Notes: a model not told the origin generated them from the letters alone. A DNA stretch of 23,716 nt from Stephanodiscus triporus (GCA_036939755.1 JALLAZ010000110.1:1-23716), one strand, 5' to 3'. Shown: positions 8,501-18,419, counted from the first letter of the stretch. Numbers and translations are program-made.

Positions 8501-10379
8501 ATGGCGCGGCGTCGTCGATTCCTAGCCGATAGAACGGCGACCGTCATTGTCGTCGTCCGGCTGTTGTTAGCACTGTTGTCGTCGTCGATCCCCCCCTTCG
8601 TTGCTGCTCAGTCATTCGCTTGCGTGAACACGCCCGACTGGAAGGACCTGTACGGCGACACTTGCGTCTACTACTCGAGCGGTCCCGACAGGTGCGAGAT
8701 ATGGGGTGGGAAGGGTGCGGGGAAGATGGGGGTCGCCAACGACAATTGCTGCGTCTGCGGGGGTGGGAAAGTCGTCGTCGTTAATCCCGACGGTGGAGGC
8801 GAAGTTGGAGGGACGACGACAACGGCGACGACGCAGCCGGTGGATATCAACCTCGCCGTCGTCGACGACGTCGTCGTCCTTAACCCCGATGGAACGTGCG
8901 GGAAGGGAGGTGGCGATCGCGGCAATGGCATTTGTCCCGACGGGAGGTGCTGTTCCAGGGTGAGGAGATTTTTTAATGCTTCTTTGCGTGATCCGGTGTG
9001 CACTTATACCCCGCGACTCATCAAAACTGACTGACGAAAAAATCTATCCGACCATTTCGCCCAAACAACGGTATCCCGCGCGTTTGTTTGTTTTTTTTTC
9101 AGTTCGGATGGTGCGGCGATACCCCGGCTCACTGCCAATCCATCCCGCCCACCCCGGAACCCACCCTTAGTCCCATCACGCCAATTCCCACTGATTTTCC
9201 TACATATGCGCCAGTCACCGGTACTCCTACCATTAGTTCTATGCCCAGCTTTGATTACGACGACCCTCAGGCATGGAACCATGGCACGTATGCAGTCGCA
9301 TCGGAAAAAGGTGAAAACGTAGAAGTCAAATTACCTCCCGCAACCATGGTCGGCGACACGCTTTTTCTCTTCGTAAGGTGAAACACCCGTAGCTTTTCCT
9401 TCGTTAATGTTCCATCAGATCAGATGAAGATGCCACTCAACATTTTTCCTGTTTTCTTTTTTTCAAAGTCGGACGGATGCGTATATGTCTATTCGGCTCG
9501 ATGGATGGACGACGGGTGCCAGTTGTTTTAAGACATATAATGACCAACCGACATGCTTGCTTGCATCAGATTGCGTCGAAAAAGATGGTGATGACTGTCT
9601 CCGATTTCAAGGCGATGGCATCGCAGGCGGTGGTTATGATCTCGGGACCGTCCTATTCCATCGCAGAGTGACTGAGGACGACCTATTGAGTGGCACACTG
9701 CAAACTTTCGTGGAGGGTACAGACAATCGTCGTACATGGGCCATCGTCACGGCGATCACAAATGTGAATCAGCAAAGCCCGATCCGTGCTGCTGCTGGCA
9801 CTGCTTGCGATGAAGACTCGGACAGCGTATTCCCCAGTGTATATGGCAAAGATAACGACGTCCTCCTGCTCTCTCAATCTTTTGATGATACAGCATCGAG
9901 GGACGACTTTTTGCCACCAGATGGGACGTTCCTCCTAGGACGGGCAATTAGCCGAGATGAGTTTGGAATCCTATTTGGGGAAAAACTTGATCGTAGCGGT
10001 GAGACTGCAAAACGTGTCACAGGAGGACAAGGAGGATCAAAGTGTAAGGATGCGTTGTTGGCAATAGTTGTGAACAGAGGTAAGTGAAAGGGTTGGCGAA
10101 TGTTACATGTGTATATACGCTGCAATAGTATTGACGCAACAACATTTCGCCCATCTCCACGTCCCAGAACCTTTAGCACCCTCTCAAAGCTCGATTCAAA
10201 GTAGTACGAGGTCAAAGATACCACCAGAATCATTAGCACTCTCTCAAAGCTCGATTCCAAGTAGTATGAGGTCATCGGTACCACCTTCCGCAAATACAAA
10301 TGGGTCATCATCCAAGTTCGGGTCATCTTTGGCTCCCTTAACCTTTCTTTTTTTGGTAAATTCTTCATGGGGATCGTGA
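8501..10379 (+). CDS. Secreted chitin-binding (hevein-type) surface protein
   Basis: Four exons, 8501-8959, 9103-9377, 9469-10079 and 10168-10379, join to 518 residues. Residues 1-35 form a signal peptide with a basic start, a hydrophobic core and a VAA-Q cleavage site. A Cys-rich module follows (TPDWKDLYGDTC, CEIW, NCCVCGGG), a type I associate with secreted diatom proteins. Residues 133-164 match a type 1 chitin-binding (hevein) domain: CG, then GICPDGRCCS, then RFGWCGDTPAHC; intron 1 cuts this domain. A Pro/Thr-rich linker (PPTPEPTLSPITPIPTDFP) leads to a domain of about 230 residues that I do not recognise (GDTLFLFVSRTDAYM...). The C-terminus has two 20-residue Ser-rich repeats and a short hydrophobic run (LAPLTFLFLV), perhaps a weak GPI signal. 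A cell-wall chitin-fibre role is inferred. Confidence 0.88.
10167..10286 (+). repeat. 60-base tandem repeat in last exon
   Basis: Units 10167-10226 and 10227-10286 encode EPLAPSQSSIQSSTRSKIPP and ESLALSQSSIPSSMRSSVPP. The sequence is Ser/Pro-rich, like O-glycosylated stalks of wall proteins. Strong base identity suggests a recent duplication. The first base of unit 1 belongs to the splice-site AG. Confidence 0.8.
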
Positions 10380-10972
10380 TGCATGGCAATCAAAGGAAAA
10401 GTCTTACCTAGCCGGTGCTTATAATCGCCATCGGTAGGCGGTAGCAAGTTTGTATGGAAAACAAAAGGGTACTCACCCTTTACTTAGCACCATTAAGCTG
10501 TCATACATCCTTCTTGACATATAATACATTATTGGGGAAGCAACCTTAAAGCATACCTCTTAGAGTAGTTGGATTATTTTCTGTGTTGCTACCTAAATGT
10601 CTATTTATGTGAACATAAGTCATGCAGGATTTCCTAAGTACCGATTAAACTGGTATTAAGGCTGACACACACTTGCTGACAACTGGTAGTCCATGTACTC
10701 AACATAATTCTAGCCTTCTTTCTTGCAGTCACGTGCAGTCTTGCCAGGAAGCTGCGACGCAATCTTCTACCACACAGTCGCTTGCCGGAGTTATCGTGGA
10801 CATTCCTGATTATTGCCAGAAGCGAATCTACCTAGCAAGACGAGCTCTAGAAATGACCACCTCGTATCGTCGTTGGTTGCGAAGTTCTCCCAGCTGTGTT
10901 AGCCATCATTCTCAAGCTGCCATAGTGGATTTTTTCGTACATATCGATACGAACTATCTATTGTAATCATTC
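10380..10972. other. Convergent intergenic region
   Basis: 593 bases lie between the end of the chitin-binding gene and the end of the MFS gene. One plus-strand frame from 10673 to 10966 is open for 97 codons but has no recognisable domain. A good acceptor-like site (TTCTTTCTTGCAG) ends at about 10728, so an alternative 3' exon of the upstream gene is possible. I see no other feature. Confidence 0.45.
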
Positions 10973-12764
10973 TCACTCTCGCTCTCCTCCCTCTAACCAA
11001 AGAGCTTGAAACATAGATGTCATCGCAACAATCGATCCTCCTAGCATCCACAACAATACGGGCAGCCACGCACGTTTTGTCTTGACATCCAACACACGAG
11101 CCACTAAGCCATTAAACACTGCTAATAATCCAAAACCACAAACATCAAATGCATCTGCAATAGTTGCAGAGCCATCTTTCCCACCATTTTTCAAGGCAAA
11201 CATTGTTGATGGGAGGTAAAATGGGATTCCTGCAAGCAGAAAAATTGAATAATGAGTACGCGCAAAAAGCAGCGACGGAAGCTTATTCTTGAGGAGTCTT
11301 ACCGAGGCTAAAACCAAATAGGAACATCAGGAGTGACCCAAGGAGTGGGGTGAGGTGTATAATGTCTCGCAAGAAGGCTGTTTGAATCAGTAAACATATT
11401 GCAGCAGTCGCTAGAAAGGCAAGCATAAAGTATGCTTTTCGTCGATGTAAGTTAATTGATGGCGTTCTCCCGGCGCTAGAGATTGCAGCAACGGAAGGAT
11501 AAGTTCTTTCTGCTAGTGTCGATACCGCGAGAAGACAACCCAAAGCAAATAAACTTCCAACTCGAGCGGATGATGCTGATGACATACCATAGCATTGTGT
11601 CATGAATGATGGTATGAAGAGAAGGAAAGACACAAGGACCATGATTAAGGAACGGGAGATTAAATGAAGCCAGAACTCGGGTCTTCGTGATTGATAACGA
11701 AGGATGGTGAGGGATTGGTTAAGTGAAGATGATGTTGTCTTTGACTCATCTTGTTTGTATGAGTTCGTCATCTTTTGAGATTTTTTATCACCTTTCCCGC
11801 CGAAGTATGTAAGCATCAATAAAGGTATCAGTTGGATCAAACCAGCCGCTCGGAATACCCGCCTCCAAGAAGTATTCATTGGCCCTGTTGATTGAGCAGC
11901 CACCCCAGTAAATTTCCACTGCAACAACGACGCAAAGAAAGCAAACCCTATGGCATTTCCGGTTCGCGCCGCCATGGCCAATCTTCCTATCTCTCTTGCC
12001 CAGTTTTTTTCTGACAGACAATCTCGAATCGTTTTTACGCACGCAGCCCAGCATGAACTGAAAGCGAAATCCACAACAATCCAATAGATGGCAAATGCTG
12101 TAAGCGTGGGACACGTTGCGGTTCCAAATCCAATGCAACCAAGGCATATGAACAAGGTAGACAGGGCGATCTGAAGAGAAAGAACGCCCCCAAATGTATC
12201 GATAAGTGGTCCAAGGAGAAGCTTACCAGTAGCTATAGACACCGTTGATAAGGCGAGCAGACGCGAGATGACATCTTGCCTTGACAGCACCGCATTGTGG
12301 TGAGCAAGACCAGAAATTGGTGAAGTAAGCATCGACAACGTGGAAGGAAGAGCGCATTTGGCTCCCATGACAGTGAGGTAGGTAAGGAAGAGTGAAAAGG
12401 ATATCCCCCGCGCATTGGAGTTGTTACAATTTTCGGCTTCGATTGCGTCAGCTGCATTGTCCCCACCGCGACGCACACTACTAAATAACATCCCTTCGGT
12501 TTTCGTCTGATGCGATTTATTTGAGAAGCGCATCATGTCTGTCTTGTGATGAGCATTATTTCTTGATCGCGCCCGTGCAATCCGTCGAACTGATTTGTAA
12601 CTGGAGTTTGCTCTTGAAATAAAAGGATTTGTGTCAAATTTCAACGATGAAACGAAGATCGTGCTGCGTCTGCAGAGATAGGATTCGGGTACTTTTGCAG
12701 AGTATAAATGGGTCAATACGAACGCCAACAAAAATCGGCACGAGAACCCGCACAATGCCGTCAT
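10973..12764 (-). CDS. Major facilitator superfamily transporter
   Basis: Two exons on the minus strand, 12764-11303 and 11229-10973, flank a 73-base intron (donor GTAAGA, acceptor TTGCAG) and join to 572 residues. About 120 N-terminal residues with a hydrophobic start and a basic Ser-rich stretch precede the first membrane helix and may be targeting sequence. About twelve hydrophobic segments follow in two halves with a polar central loop (GGKGDKKSQK...). The word GKLLLGPLIDTFGG fits MFS motif A, between helices 2 and 3. The splice joins GFSLG to GIPFYLPSTMFALKNGGKDG in a helix-11 region. The substrate cannot be named; some similarity in style to organophosphate or sugar-phosphate type MFS is only a guess. 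Confidence 0.87.
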
Positions 12765-12862
12765 GATGTTGGTGTGTCTTCTGTTGGTATGGGTACCATA
12801 GATGATAAGGTATTATCTTCGATGTTTGGGGACAGTAGTTGAACCCACCTCTACGTATGTAT

Positions 12863-12878
12863 TCCTACGTACGTAGGA
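12863..12878. promoter_or_regulatory. 16-base perfect palindrome
   Basis: TCCTACGTACGTAGGA is its own reverse complement. It is bordered by ACCTCTACGTA on the left and GGAGGT on the right, which lengthens the imperfect symmetry. It contains the ACGT core used by bZIP factors. Its position between divergent genes suggests a factor binding site; a hairpin is also possible. Confidence 0.5.
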
Positions 12879-12894
12879 GGTGTGCGTGTGAAGT

Positions 12895-12912
12895 CACGTG
12901 TAGTCACGTGAC
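12895..12912. promoter_or_regulatory. Paired CACGTG (G-box/E-box) sites
   Basis: Two CACGTG hexamers at 12895-12900 and 12905-12910 are spaced ten bases start to start, about one helical turn. The second sits in a 10-base palindrome GTCACGTGAC. CACGTG is the classical target of bHLH and bZIP factors. A TATAAAA word follows at 12953, although that is downstream of the likely start codons. Confidence 0.5.
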
Positions 12913-12916
12913 ATTA

Positions 12917-14309
12917 ATGAGGCAAGTTTTGCGCAGTCGAGCGACTGCGACTTATAAAAAAATACAAGAGGTTGGTTCAGTTGGACGCCACCCACTCCCC
13001 CCCCCGGTGGTTCCTGTGGCCGTCCCCATCCATGACAATCAAGATCGCGGCGATATCCCCGTCGCTGTCGCCCATGCCCGTCCGTCTCTTGCAACGGCAA
13101 ATGAGTCGCAAAAAAATAGCAACTACCGTCTCCCTAGCTCGAGGAGAAACAATGGCGCCCTCGCTCCAGTCACAGAGCGTCAAATACAACAGTTAGTTGA
13201 CCAGGGTTACACGCGCGGGCACGCGGCCTCTCTCGCCCGAACGATTCGAAATTTCCCACTGCGGATATGGGTTGTCGACAATAGCGGGTCCATGCAGCAT
13301 ACCGACGACCATCGATTCGTCGAAACTGGCAGGAAGGGCGAGGTCAAGGTCGTGGGGTGTTCTCGGTGGAATGAACTCAAGGACTGCGTCGTGTATCACG
13401 CTCAGATGGCCGCGGCGCTCGAGGCTCCGACGACCTTTCGCATGCTCAACGATCCGGCGTGCGGGCCTAATTCGCAGCAGTTCGGCATAGCCGAGAGCTC
13501 CCTCGATGGGCTCGTACTGCAGGAGGAGGTGGATCGCGCCATAGCGATCATGAAGTCGGCCCAGCCGGGCGGTGTGACGCCGCTCGTACGTCACATAGAG
13601 GAGATTCGACAATCGGTGCTGGAACTAGAACTGGCGCTGCGCGAGGATGGGTGCCGCGTGGCAGTAATCCTTGCCACGGACGGTCTGCCCACGGACGAGC
13701 GCGGCTATGGCGGAGCGGGGATACAGCAGCTATTCGTGGAGGCTCTTCGCGGATTGGAAGGGTTGCCAGTATGGGTGGTGATTTGGCTTTGCACGGACGA
13801 GGAAGAGGTGGTAAATTTTTACAACAATCTAGATGGTCAGTTGGAGTTGTCGTTGGAGGTCTTGGACGACTTTCTCGAGGAATCAAAAGAAGTGCATGAG
13901 CATAATCCCTGGTTGAACTACGCGTTGCCGTTGCATAGATTGAGGGAGATGGGATATCACGACCGCGTCTTTGACCTGTTGGATGAGAGACGTCTTACAT
14001 CCGAGGAACTAAGGGAATTTTGCAGCGTGTTGCTCGTTGACAATGATACATCTGTTGAGCTCCCAGATCCTAGTGCGGATTGGTGAGTCGTTCATTATAA
14101 TATTGTTTTGGAATTCTCATCAAACATTATGCTCAATGTTATTCCCGAAACCGCTTGGTTGTACAAGGGGAAAATTCTCCAGAGCCGTTAAGAATCTTTT
14201 GGAAAATCAACAGGGTCAATGGAATCCTATCTCGAAGAAGGTATCGCCATGGATTGATGTGAAGTCGATGGACAAAACCTACGGGAATAAGCGGTGGTCT
14301 TTCTGGTAA
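12917..14309 (+). CDS. VWA (von Willebrand factor A) domain protein
   Basis: Two exons, 12917-14082 and 14168-14309, flank an 85-base intron (donor GTGAGT, acceptor ACAAG) and give 435 residues from the ATG at 12917. An ATG at 12857 is in frame, but the intervening codons cover a palindrome and G-boxes, so the later start is preferred. The N-terminus is Val/Pro-rich. A short UBA-like helix pair (QIQQLVDQGYTRGHAASLAR) precedes the VWA fold. The metal-dependent adhesion site is intact: D121-x-S-x-S (WVVDNSGSM), a Thr in GGVTPLV and an Asp in LATDGLPTDE. The second exon adds a Trp-rich end (NPISKKVSPWIDVKSMDKT...). It is probably an intracellular protein-protein adaptor; no signal peptide is seen. 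Confidence 0.85.
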
Positions 14310-14517
14310 AAACAATAGATGACAAAGGGAAAGACTCTTATGTATGATGTACAACAGCGCAGTGCATGAAGAGGTGTCTGGTTGCCGGAGATTGAATAGC
14401 ATATGGAGGGGCACTAGTAAACACACCACAATCGCAAAGGAATCTTGAATATGTATTGTTTATCCTAGCAGAAGCTCCTAGTGGAGGAGGTATTACTCAA
14501 AAGAATAAGATATAATG

Positions 14518-16666
14518 TTAATTGTTATTCACGTACCGAAAGTACTCGTCATAGGCATTTCTAGATGCGTCGCCCATGAAATCACAATCTTGCAGAAGGG
14601 TGTTGAAATTCGAGATAATACGCTTATCTTGTGGTGCCAAAATCATCGCTTGCAGGAAGGACTTCCTCGCGCCCTCGAAGTCAGAAATGACAAGCATCTG
14701 GCAGAGGGCATAGTTGTGAAAACTCTCAGTAGGATCATGATCATTGCACAAAGATTGGAGATAGAATGCAGCTATTGCTACATGATATGAGCTCGTTGCT
14801 TTCTCTTTTGCGTCATGAGTATTATCCCACCTTCTTTGCACCATTTCATCTGCAATCTTGGCTCTTCTTGCGAAATCCTTGATCTCTACCCAGTCCGCCT
14901 CATTTGTTACCGCTCCAAAAATTGCAAAACTAAATAGAACGAAGGGGTTATCAACACCCCTACTATTCATGAAGTCAATCATCTTGGTGTAGAATTCACG
15001 TGCCCGATCATAATCATGCAGAACTGAATGTAGATATAACGTATAATTGCAGAGTGATACAATACTTTGCTTTGTGTTTTCATGATCTTGACTGTGCGCA
15101 TTTTCGAGTAAATACTTCGCTTTGATTAGCGAACGGATCCTTCTTTTGGCAACCCGAGCTCTCCAAAATGTTTGAAGTCTTATGGCATAATACTCTCGAC
15201 GGTCTTTGAACACCCACCATTTTGGTTTCAACCAAGACGCCCTCCTCGTGATGGTGTTAGCATAAAAAGTGACGTCCCTGTAGAATACACCGCCACGCTT
15301 GACACGTCTTTCTTTCCACGAGCGAGGAGTACCGCTTAGAGTATACTGAGCAAAGATCCCGAACTCCTTCTCTGGAGGGTGGGCTTCAGATTGACACCTC
15401 TCCCAAAAGTCAAAGTTACGAATGTCTATTGGATCTGGGAGATGCTTCATTTCATAAAGTTGGCGGTGTTGTGCGCGCGCTTTGAATCCTCGCCATAGCC
15501 GTTGAGTATCACAAGCAAGTATTCGAGAAGCCCTGTACCACCAAAGCCGCTCGCGATTGAATGATTGAAAGAAAGAGATGCTTAAGTACATGCGCATGAC
15601 CGACTGAATGAGAACTGCTGAATTGTACTTTTTGTGGGCAATGAAGCGTCGGAACCGTCTTTGAATTCGGCTTGCAGCCGCTACTTCTCTCTGCCTTCGC
15701 TCAACACTAAGCCTTGCCTTCAATTTTCTCCACTGTGATTGCAGCTTAGTAGCGCAGCGATCCTCAACAAGTTTAACGCGATTTTTCAGAATCGTTTTCA
15801 GCTTCTCCTGCTCAATTCGACGCAGTTTGTCGTACTCCATTTGCTTCATTGATATGAGAGATTTGGCGTGAAGCCTACGGACCATATTTTTTCCTTCAAA
15901 CGTTTCCCTTGCATGAATGACTCGTTGAATATCCATTGGTGGTGGAGTGTCGGAGATCTCCACATCTCCTCTGGGTCCAAGTCGACACCACTTAATTCTT
16001 TGCGATTCGACATCAAATACATCATACCATGCTGATCTTTCCCTTTCAATCTCGTCGTTCCACACACAATCTTCGGGTACATTCGTTGTGTAGTTTTCTT
16101 TAATCAACGTCACGAGCGTCTTGTTACCACACATCTGAGCTTCTCCTAAAGGAGTCCTGTAACATTATTGAATATTAGATATAAGAATTCAACACTAGAG
16201 AATGAGCTGCACAGCAACCCCGAGAATTAATAACGAACTCACAAGCCACAGTGATTCTTCCTGCCCAAACGAACATCGTATTCAATCAAAACTTTCATAC
16301 ACTCCATGTGATTTAGGCGAGCTGCAATATGAGCTGGCTGATCGCCATTCGAGTCGATTTCATGAATATTGCCAAGATTCTTGGAGAGAATGGACCTCAC
16401 TACATCTGGCTGATTATGAGCGACCGCAATGTGGAGCTCGCCCATTCTCCTGGCAAATAAGTTTTAAGTAAGTAGTAGTCGTGCCAGAAAAATAATTGTG
16501 GCGAGAGGGAATTTCAATTTTAAAGGCGGTCGAGAGGAAGGAGAGGAGTGTGCTCTAGTGCGTGCCAGCGCTTATGAGAACTGAAAGACATATGATACCA
16601 ATGTTGAACAGTGAGAAGATTGGCATTGTTCAGAACTGTGGTAACAAGTTTGGCCAACGATTCCAT
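14518..16666 (-). CDS. Ankyrin, IQ-motif and TPR-like multidomain protein
   Basis: A three-exon minus-strand model, 16666-16599, 16449-16243 and 16156-14518, joins in frame to 637 residues. Exon 2 and the start of exon 3 form ankyrin repeats (ELHIAVAHNQPDVVRSILS, GDQPAHIAARLNHMECMKVL, LTPLGEAQMCGNKTLVTLI). The exon 2-3 splice (GTGAGT to TTACAG) is well supported because it completes a repeat. The middle is basic and helical with IQ-like calmodulin-binding words (ATKLQSQWRKLKARL, ASRIQRRFRRFIAHKK, AVLIQSVMRMYL, AIRLQTFWRARVAKRR). Two aromatic, WW-like segments are present (SAWYDVFDVESQRIKWCRLG, and FYANTITRRASWLKP). The last 180 residues look like TPR helices (DYDRAREFYTKMIDFM, DFEGARKSFLQAMILAPQDK). 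A calmodulin-regulated scaffold, perhaps ciliary or cytoskeletal, is inferred. Exon 1 is the weakest part. Confidence 0.82.
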
Positions 16667-18000
16667 GTTTTTCCCGCGCCCTCCTCCCCCAACATCAGAA
16701 CAAGGCACGTTTCGATCGTGTTGGCGAGTGGGCACTTTGCCACGACCACGATGGCGCCTCCGCCTATTTCTTTGTTAGCTCAAGAACAAGCGAGAAGGAG
16801 TGCTCGCAGTTATTACTTTGTGAGCAATCTTCACGTTGTTCACCCCCCCGCTGGAATGGGAGAGAACAACAACCGCATTGTTCTGGAATTTTATCCCAAC
16901 GATCCTTTTCTCCCCCTCTTCGGCATTTTCCCTAAAATACAGATCTTATTCTCCGATCCGATTGAAACGATCATCCGAAAATATCCACTGTATTTCTTGT
17001 CACGATGCCAATCGAACGTACCTCCCGGTTTATTCCTATCTTTGGATGATTGCTAATGTGGAAGTTATCTTTTCTACTGATGATAGAAAATTCTTGAAAT
17101 GCTCGCTCCTCTCGAGAATGTTGCGCGTGATGTGCCAATCAACACCAGTCATCCAAATAAGCTATGGAACCCTACGTTCAAGTGGTCAAAATAAAAACTA
17201 TAACAACAATTGAACGACGCTTTGCTTGTCTCCTCAGCAATATTCCTTAGTATTCATCGTTGCTGAACTATCTCGAGAGGGTTCGTTGGCTCTTCCCTTC
17301 CGTCATTGGAGTTGCGGTCATATTACAATTCCATGAGAAACGGCATGAAGCTGTACCGACTGGATTACCTGAACGGCGAGAAGGGCGGGAAGAGACCGAT
17401 GGAGACACAAGCGAAGAGTTCTGACATCCGTGTTCGAACGATTTTTTCGATGGCAAAAGCGACGAGATGTAGGGTCGAACCTTTGCTCTTCGTCTACCGC
17501 GATCGAAACACCATACATCTCCGCCACACGTGACTGTCACATCGGTCAATCGAGTCGGTGCACATTGGCGCAACCGGCGTTCCGTGAGAAATCTCTGAGG
17601 CTCCTTCTCACAATTTGTGGGAATTGTATTTATACTTATCTGGTCACACCAAGCGCCAACGCGACGTTGCTGCTGCTTTTCCATACCCACCCTTTCCACG
17701 AAGAAGATTTCGGCGTATCGGATCCAAGGGAAATGACGACTTCCGTCGATTCGGGCAACGGACAGCTCGATCCAATATGAGTGAGAATTATCAGCCTGGG
17801 AGACGTCGTCACCTGCAAGTTGTGCTTGATGAAGAGGTACTGCGAAAAGTCCAGATTCGATTTGGTGGCGTCGAGGAAGCAGTTCAAGTTGGAGGTGAAG
17901 TTGGATTTCTTCGTGAGTTCGAAAACATTAAGAGTAATGTTTAAGAAGCTGCCACACTAAATCTGCCCCCCCTCTTTCTCTCTTTCCCTCTCCCCCCTCC
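16667..18000. other. 1.3-kb region without a firm gene
   Basis: No gene can be firmly supported. Several frames on both strands are open for 60-140 codons, none with a recognised domain. Three plus-strand pieces look coding: an ATG at 16751 (MAPPPISLLAQEQARRSARS) followed by a GTGAGC donor; a short frame at 17087-17194 ending NTSHPNKLWNPTFKWSK; and a frame at 17251-17424 with a hydrophobic helix. From 17430 to 17944 open frames exist on both strands and I cannot choose between them. Pyrimidine-rich sequence at 17965-18000 lies next to the uS17 gene end. Confidence 0.5.
16751..17424 (+). CDS. Possible small multi-exon gene, unresolved
   Basis: This is a tentative set of exons, not a closed model. 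The first piece starts at 16751 and runs to a GTGAGC donor at about 16819. A middle piece may begin after the acceptor AAATACAG at about 16943. A further piece from 17087 to a stop at 17194 reads MLAPLENVARDVPINTSHP from its ATG at 17099. The piece at 17251-17424 follows an acceptor-like TTCCTTAG and encodes a membrane helix (VRWLFPSVIGVAVILQF) followed by a charged tail. I could not join all pieces in phase, so they may be two genes or chance frames. The gene would be divergent from the ankyrin/IQ/TPR gene. Confidence 0.25.
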
Positions 18001-18419
18001 TTAAAGATGCCCCTTGCATCGGATGATCTCCCTAACTATGAAGTGCTTGTGCCGACAGACTTCTGACACGGCACGATCATGACTAGGTCCCCCTCGTTGC
18101 AAACCGCCCGCTCGTCGTGCGCCATGAACTTTCGCGTGAACTTCCATCGCTTTCGATATTTGGCGACGTTCACAGTCTTCTGCATCTTGTCGGACACGAC
18201 CGTGCCGACTAGCGCGCCTCGCGGATTGCGACGANTGTCGGACACGACCGTGCCGACTAGCGCGCCTCGCGGATTGCGACGAGGGGGGGTATGCACAACC
18301 AATCCGACTGTCGAAGTCAACCCGAGCCCCTTCGATAATTTCACGACAGATCGTGCCGCCACAAGGCTCCTTCCTGATCCTCGCAGTTGTTTCGAGCTCT
18401 CCTCCAGGAAACGCAACAA
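18001..18419 (-). CDS. MRPS17: Mitochondrial-type ribosomal protein uS17, disrupted
   Basis: The core [20 protein letters not shown], then [20 protein letters not shown], is a bacterial-type uS17, an rRNA-binding protein of the small ribosomal subunit. Diatom plastids normally encode their own copy, so the nuclear one should be mitochondrial; the basic N-terminus fits a targeting peptide. Three defects are present. The frame has no ATG start: it opens at TTG 18419 and an in-frame stop lies further upstream. A 47-base segment is duplicated around one N. The frame ends early at 18036, whereas the next frame reads [15 protein letters not shown] to a stop at 18001, the expected uS17 C-terminus; this implies a one-base loss at about 18060-18062. 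Sequence error is likelier than a true pseudogene. It lies just downstream of CDC16 on the same strand. Confidence 0.8.
18188..18282. repeat. Exact 47-base duplication flanking a single N
   Basis: Positions 18188-18234 and 18236-18282 are identical over 47 bases and are separated by one undetermined base at 18235. The unit lies inside uS17 and repeats the residues [15 protein letters not shown]. Removing one copy and the N (48 bases) leaves the frame intact and restores a normal uS17. This is the signature of two overlapping contig ends joined with a gap base instead of being merged. Confidence 0.9.

Larger units (their letters stand above)
12765..12916. promoter_or_regulatory. Short divergent promoter, MFS and VWA genes
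   Basis: About 150 bases lie between the MFS start codon and the likely VWA start. The stretch contains a 16-base perfect palindrome and two CACGTG boxes, listed separately. Both genes are expected to use this region. Confidence 0.5.

Noticed and set aside
9373..9378. GTAAGG at 9373 as the donor of intron 2 of the chitin-binding gene
   Set aside because: It breaks the reading frame with the only nearby acceptor; the GTGAAA donor at 9378 keeps the frame and gives a continuous FLFVSRTDAYM.
10673..10966. 97-codon plus-strand frame as a separate gene
   Set aside because: No domain, no clear promoter, and it lies between two convergent 3' ends; kept only as a possible alternative exon.
17636..17944. 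Gene at 17636-17944 on either strand
   Set aside because: Both strands are open and protein-like for short distances; without a domain or splice support neither can be chosen.
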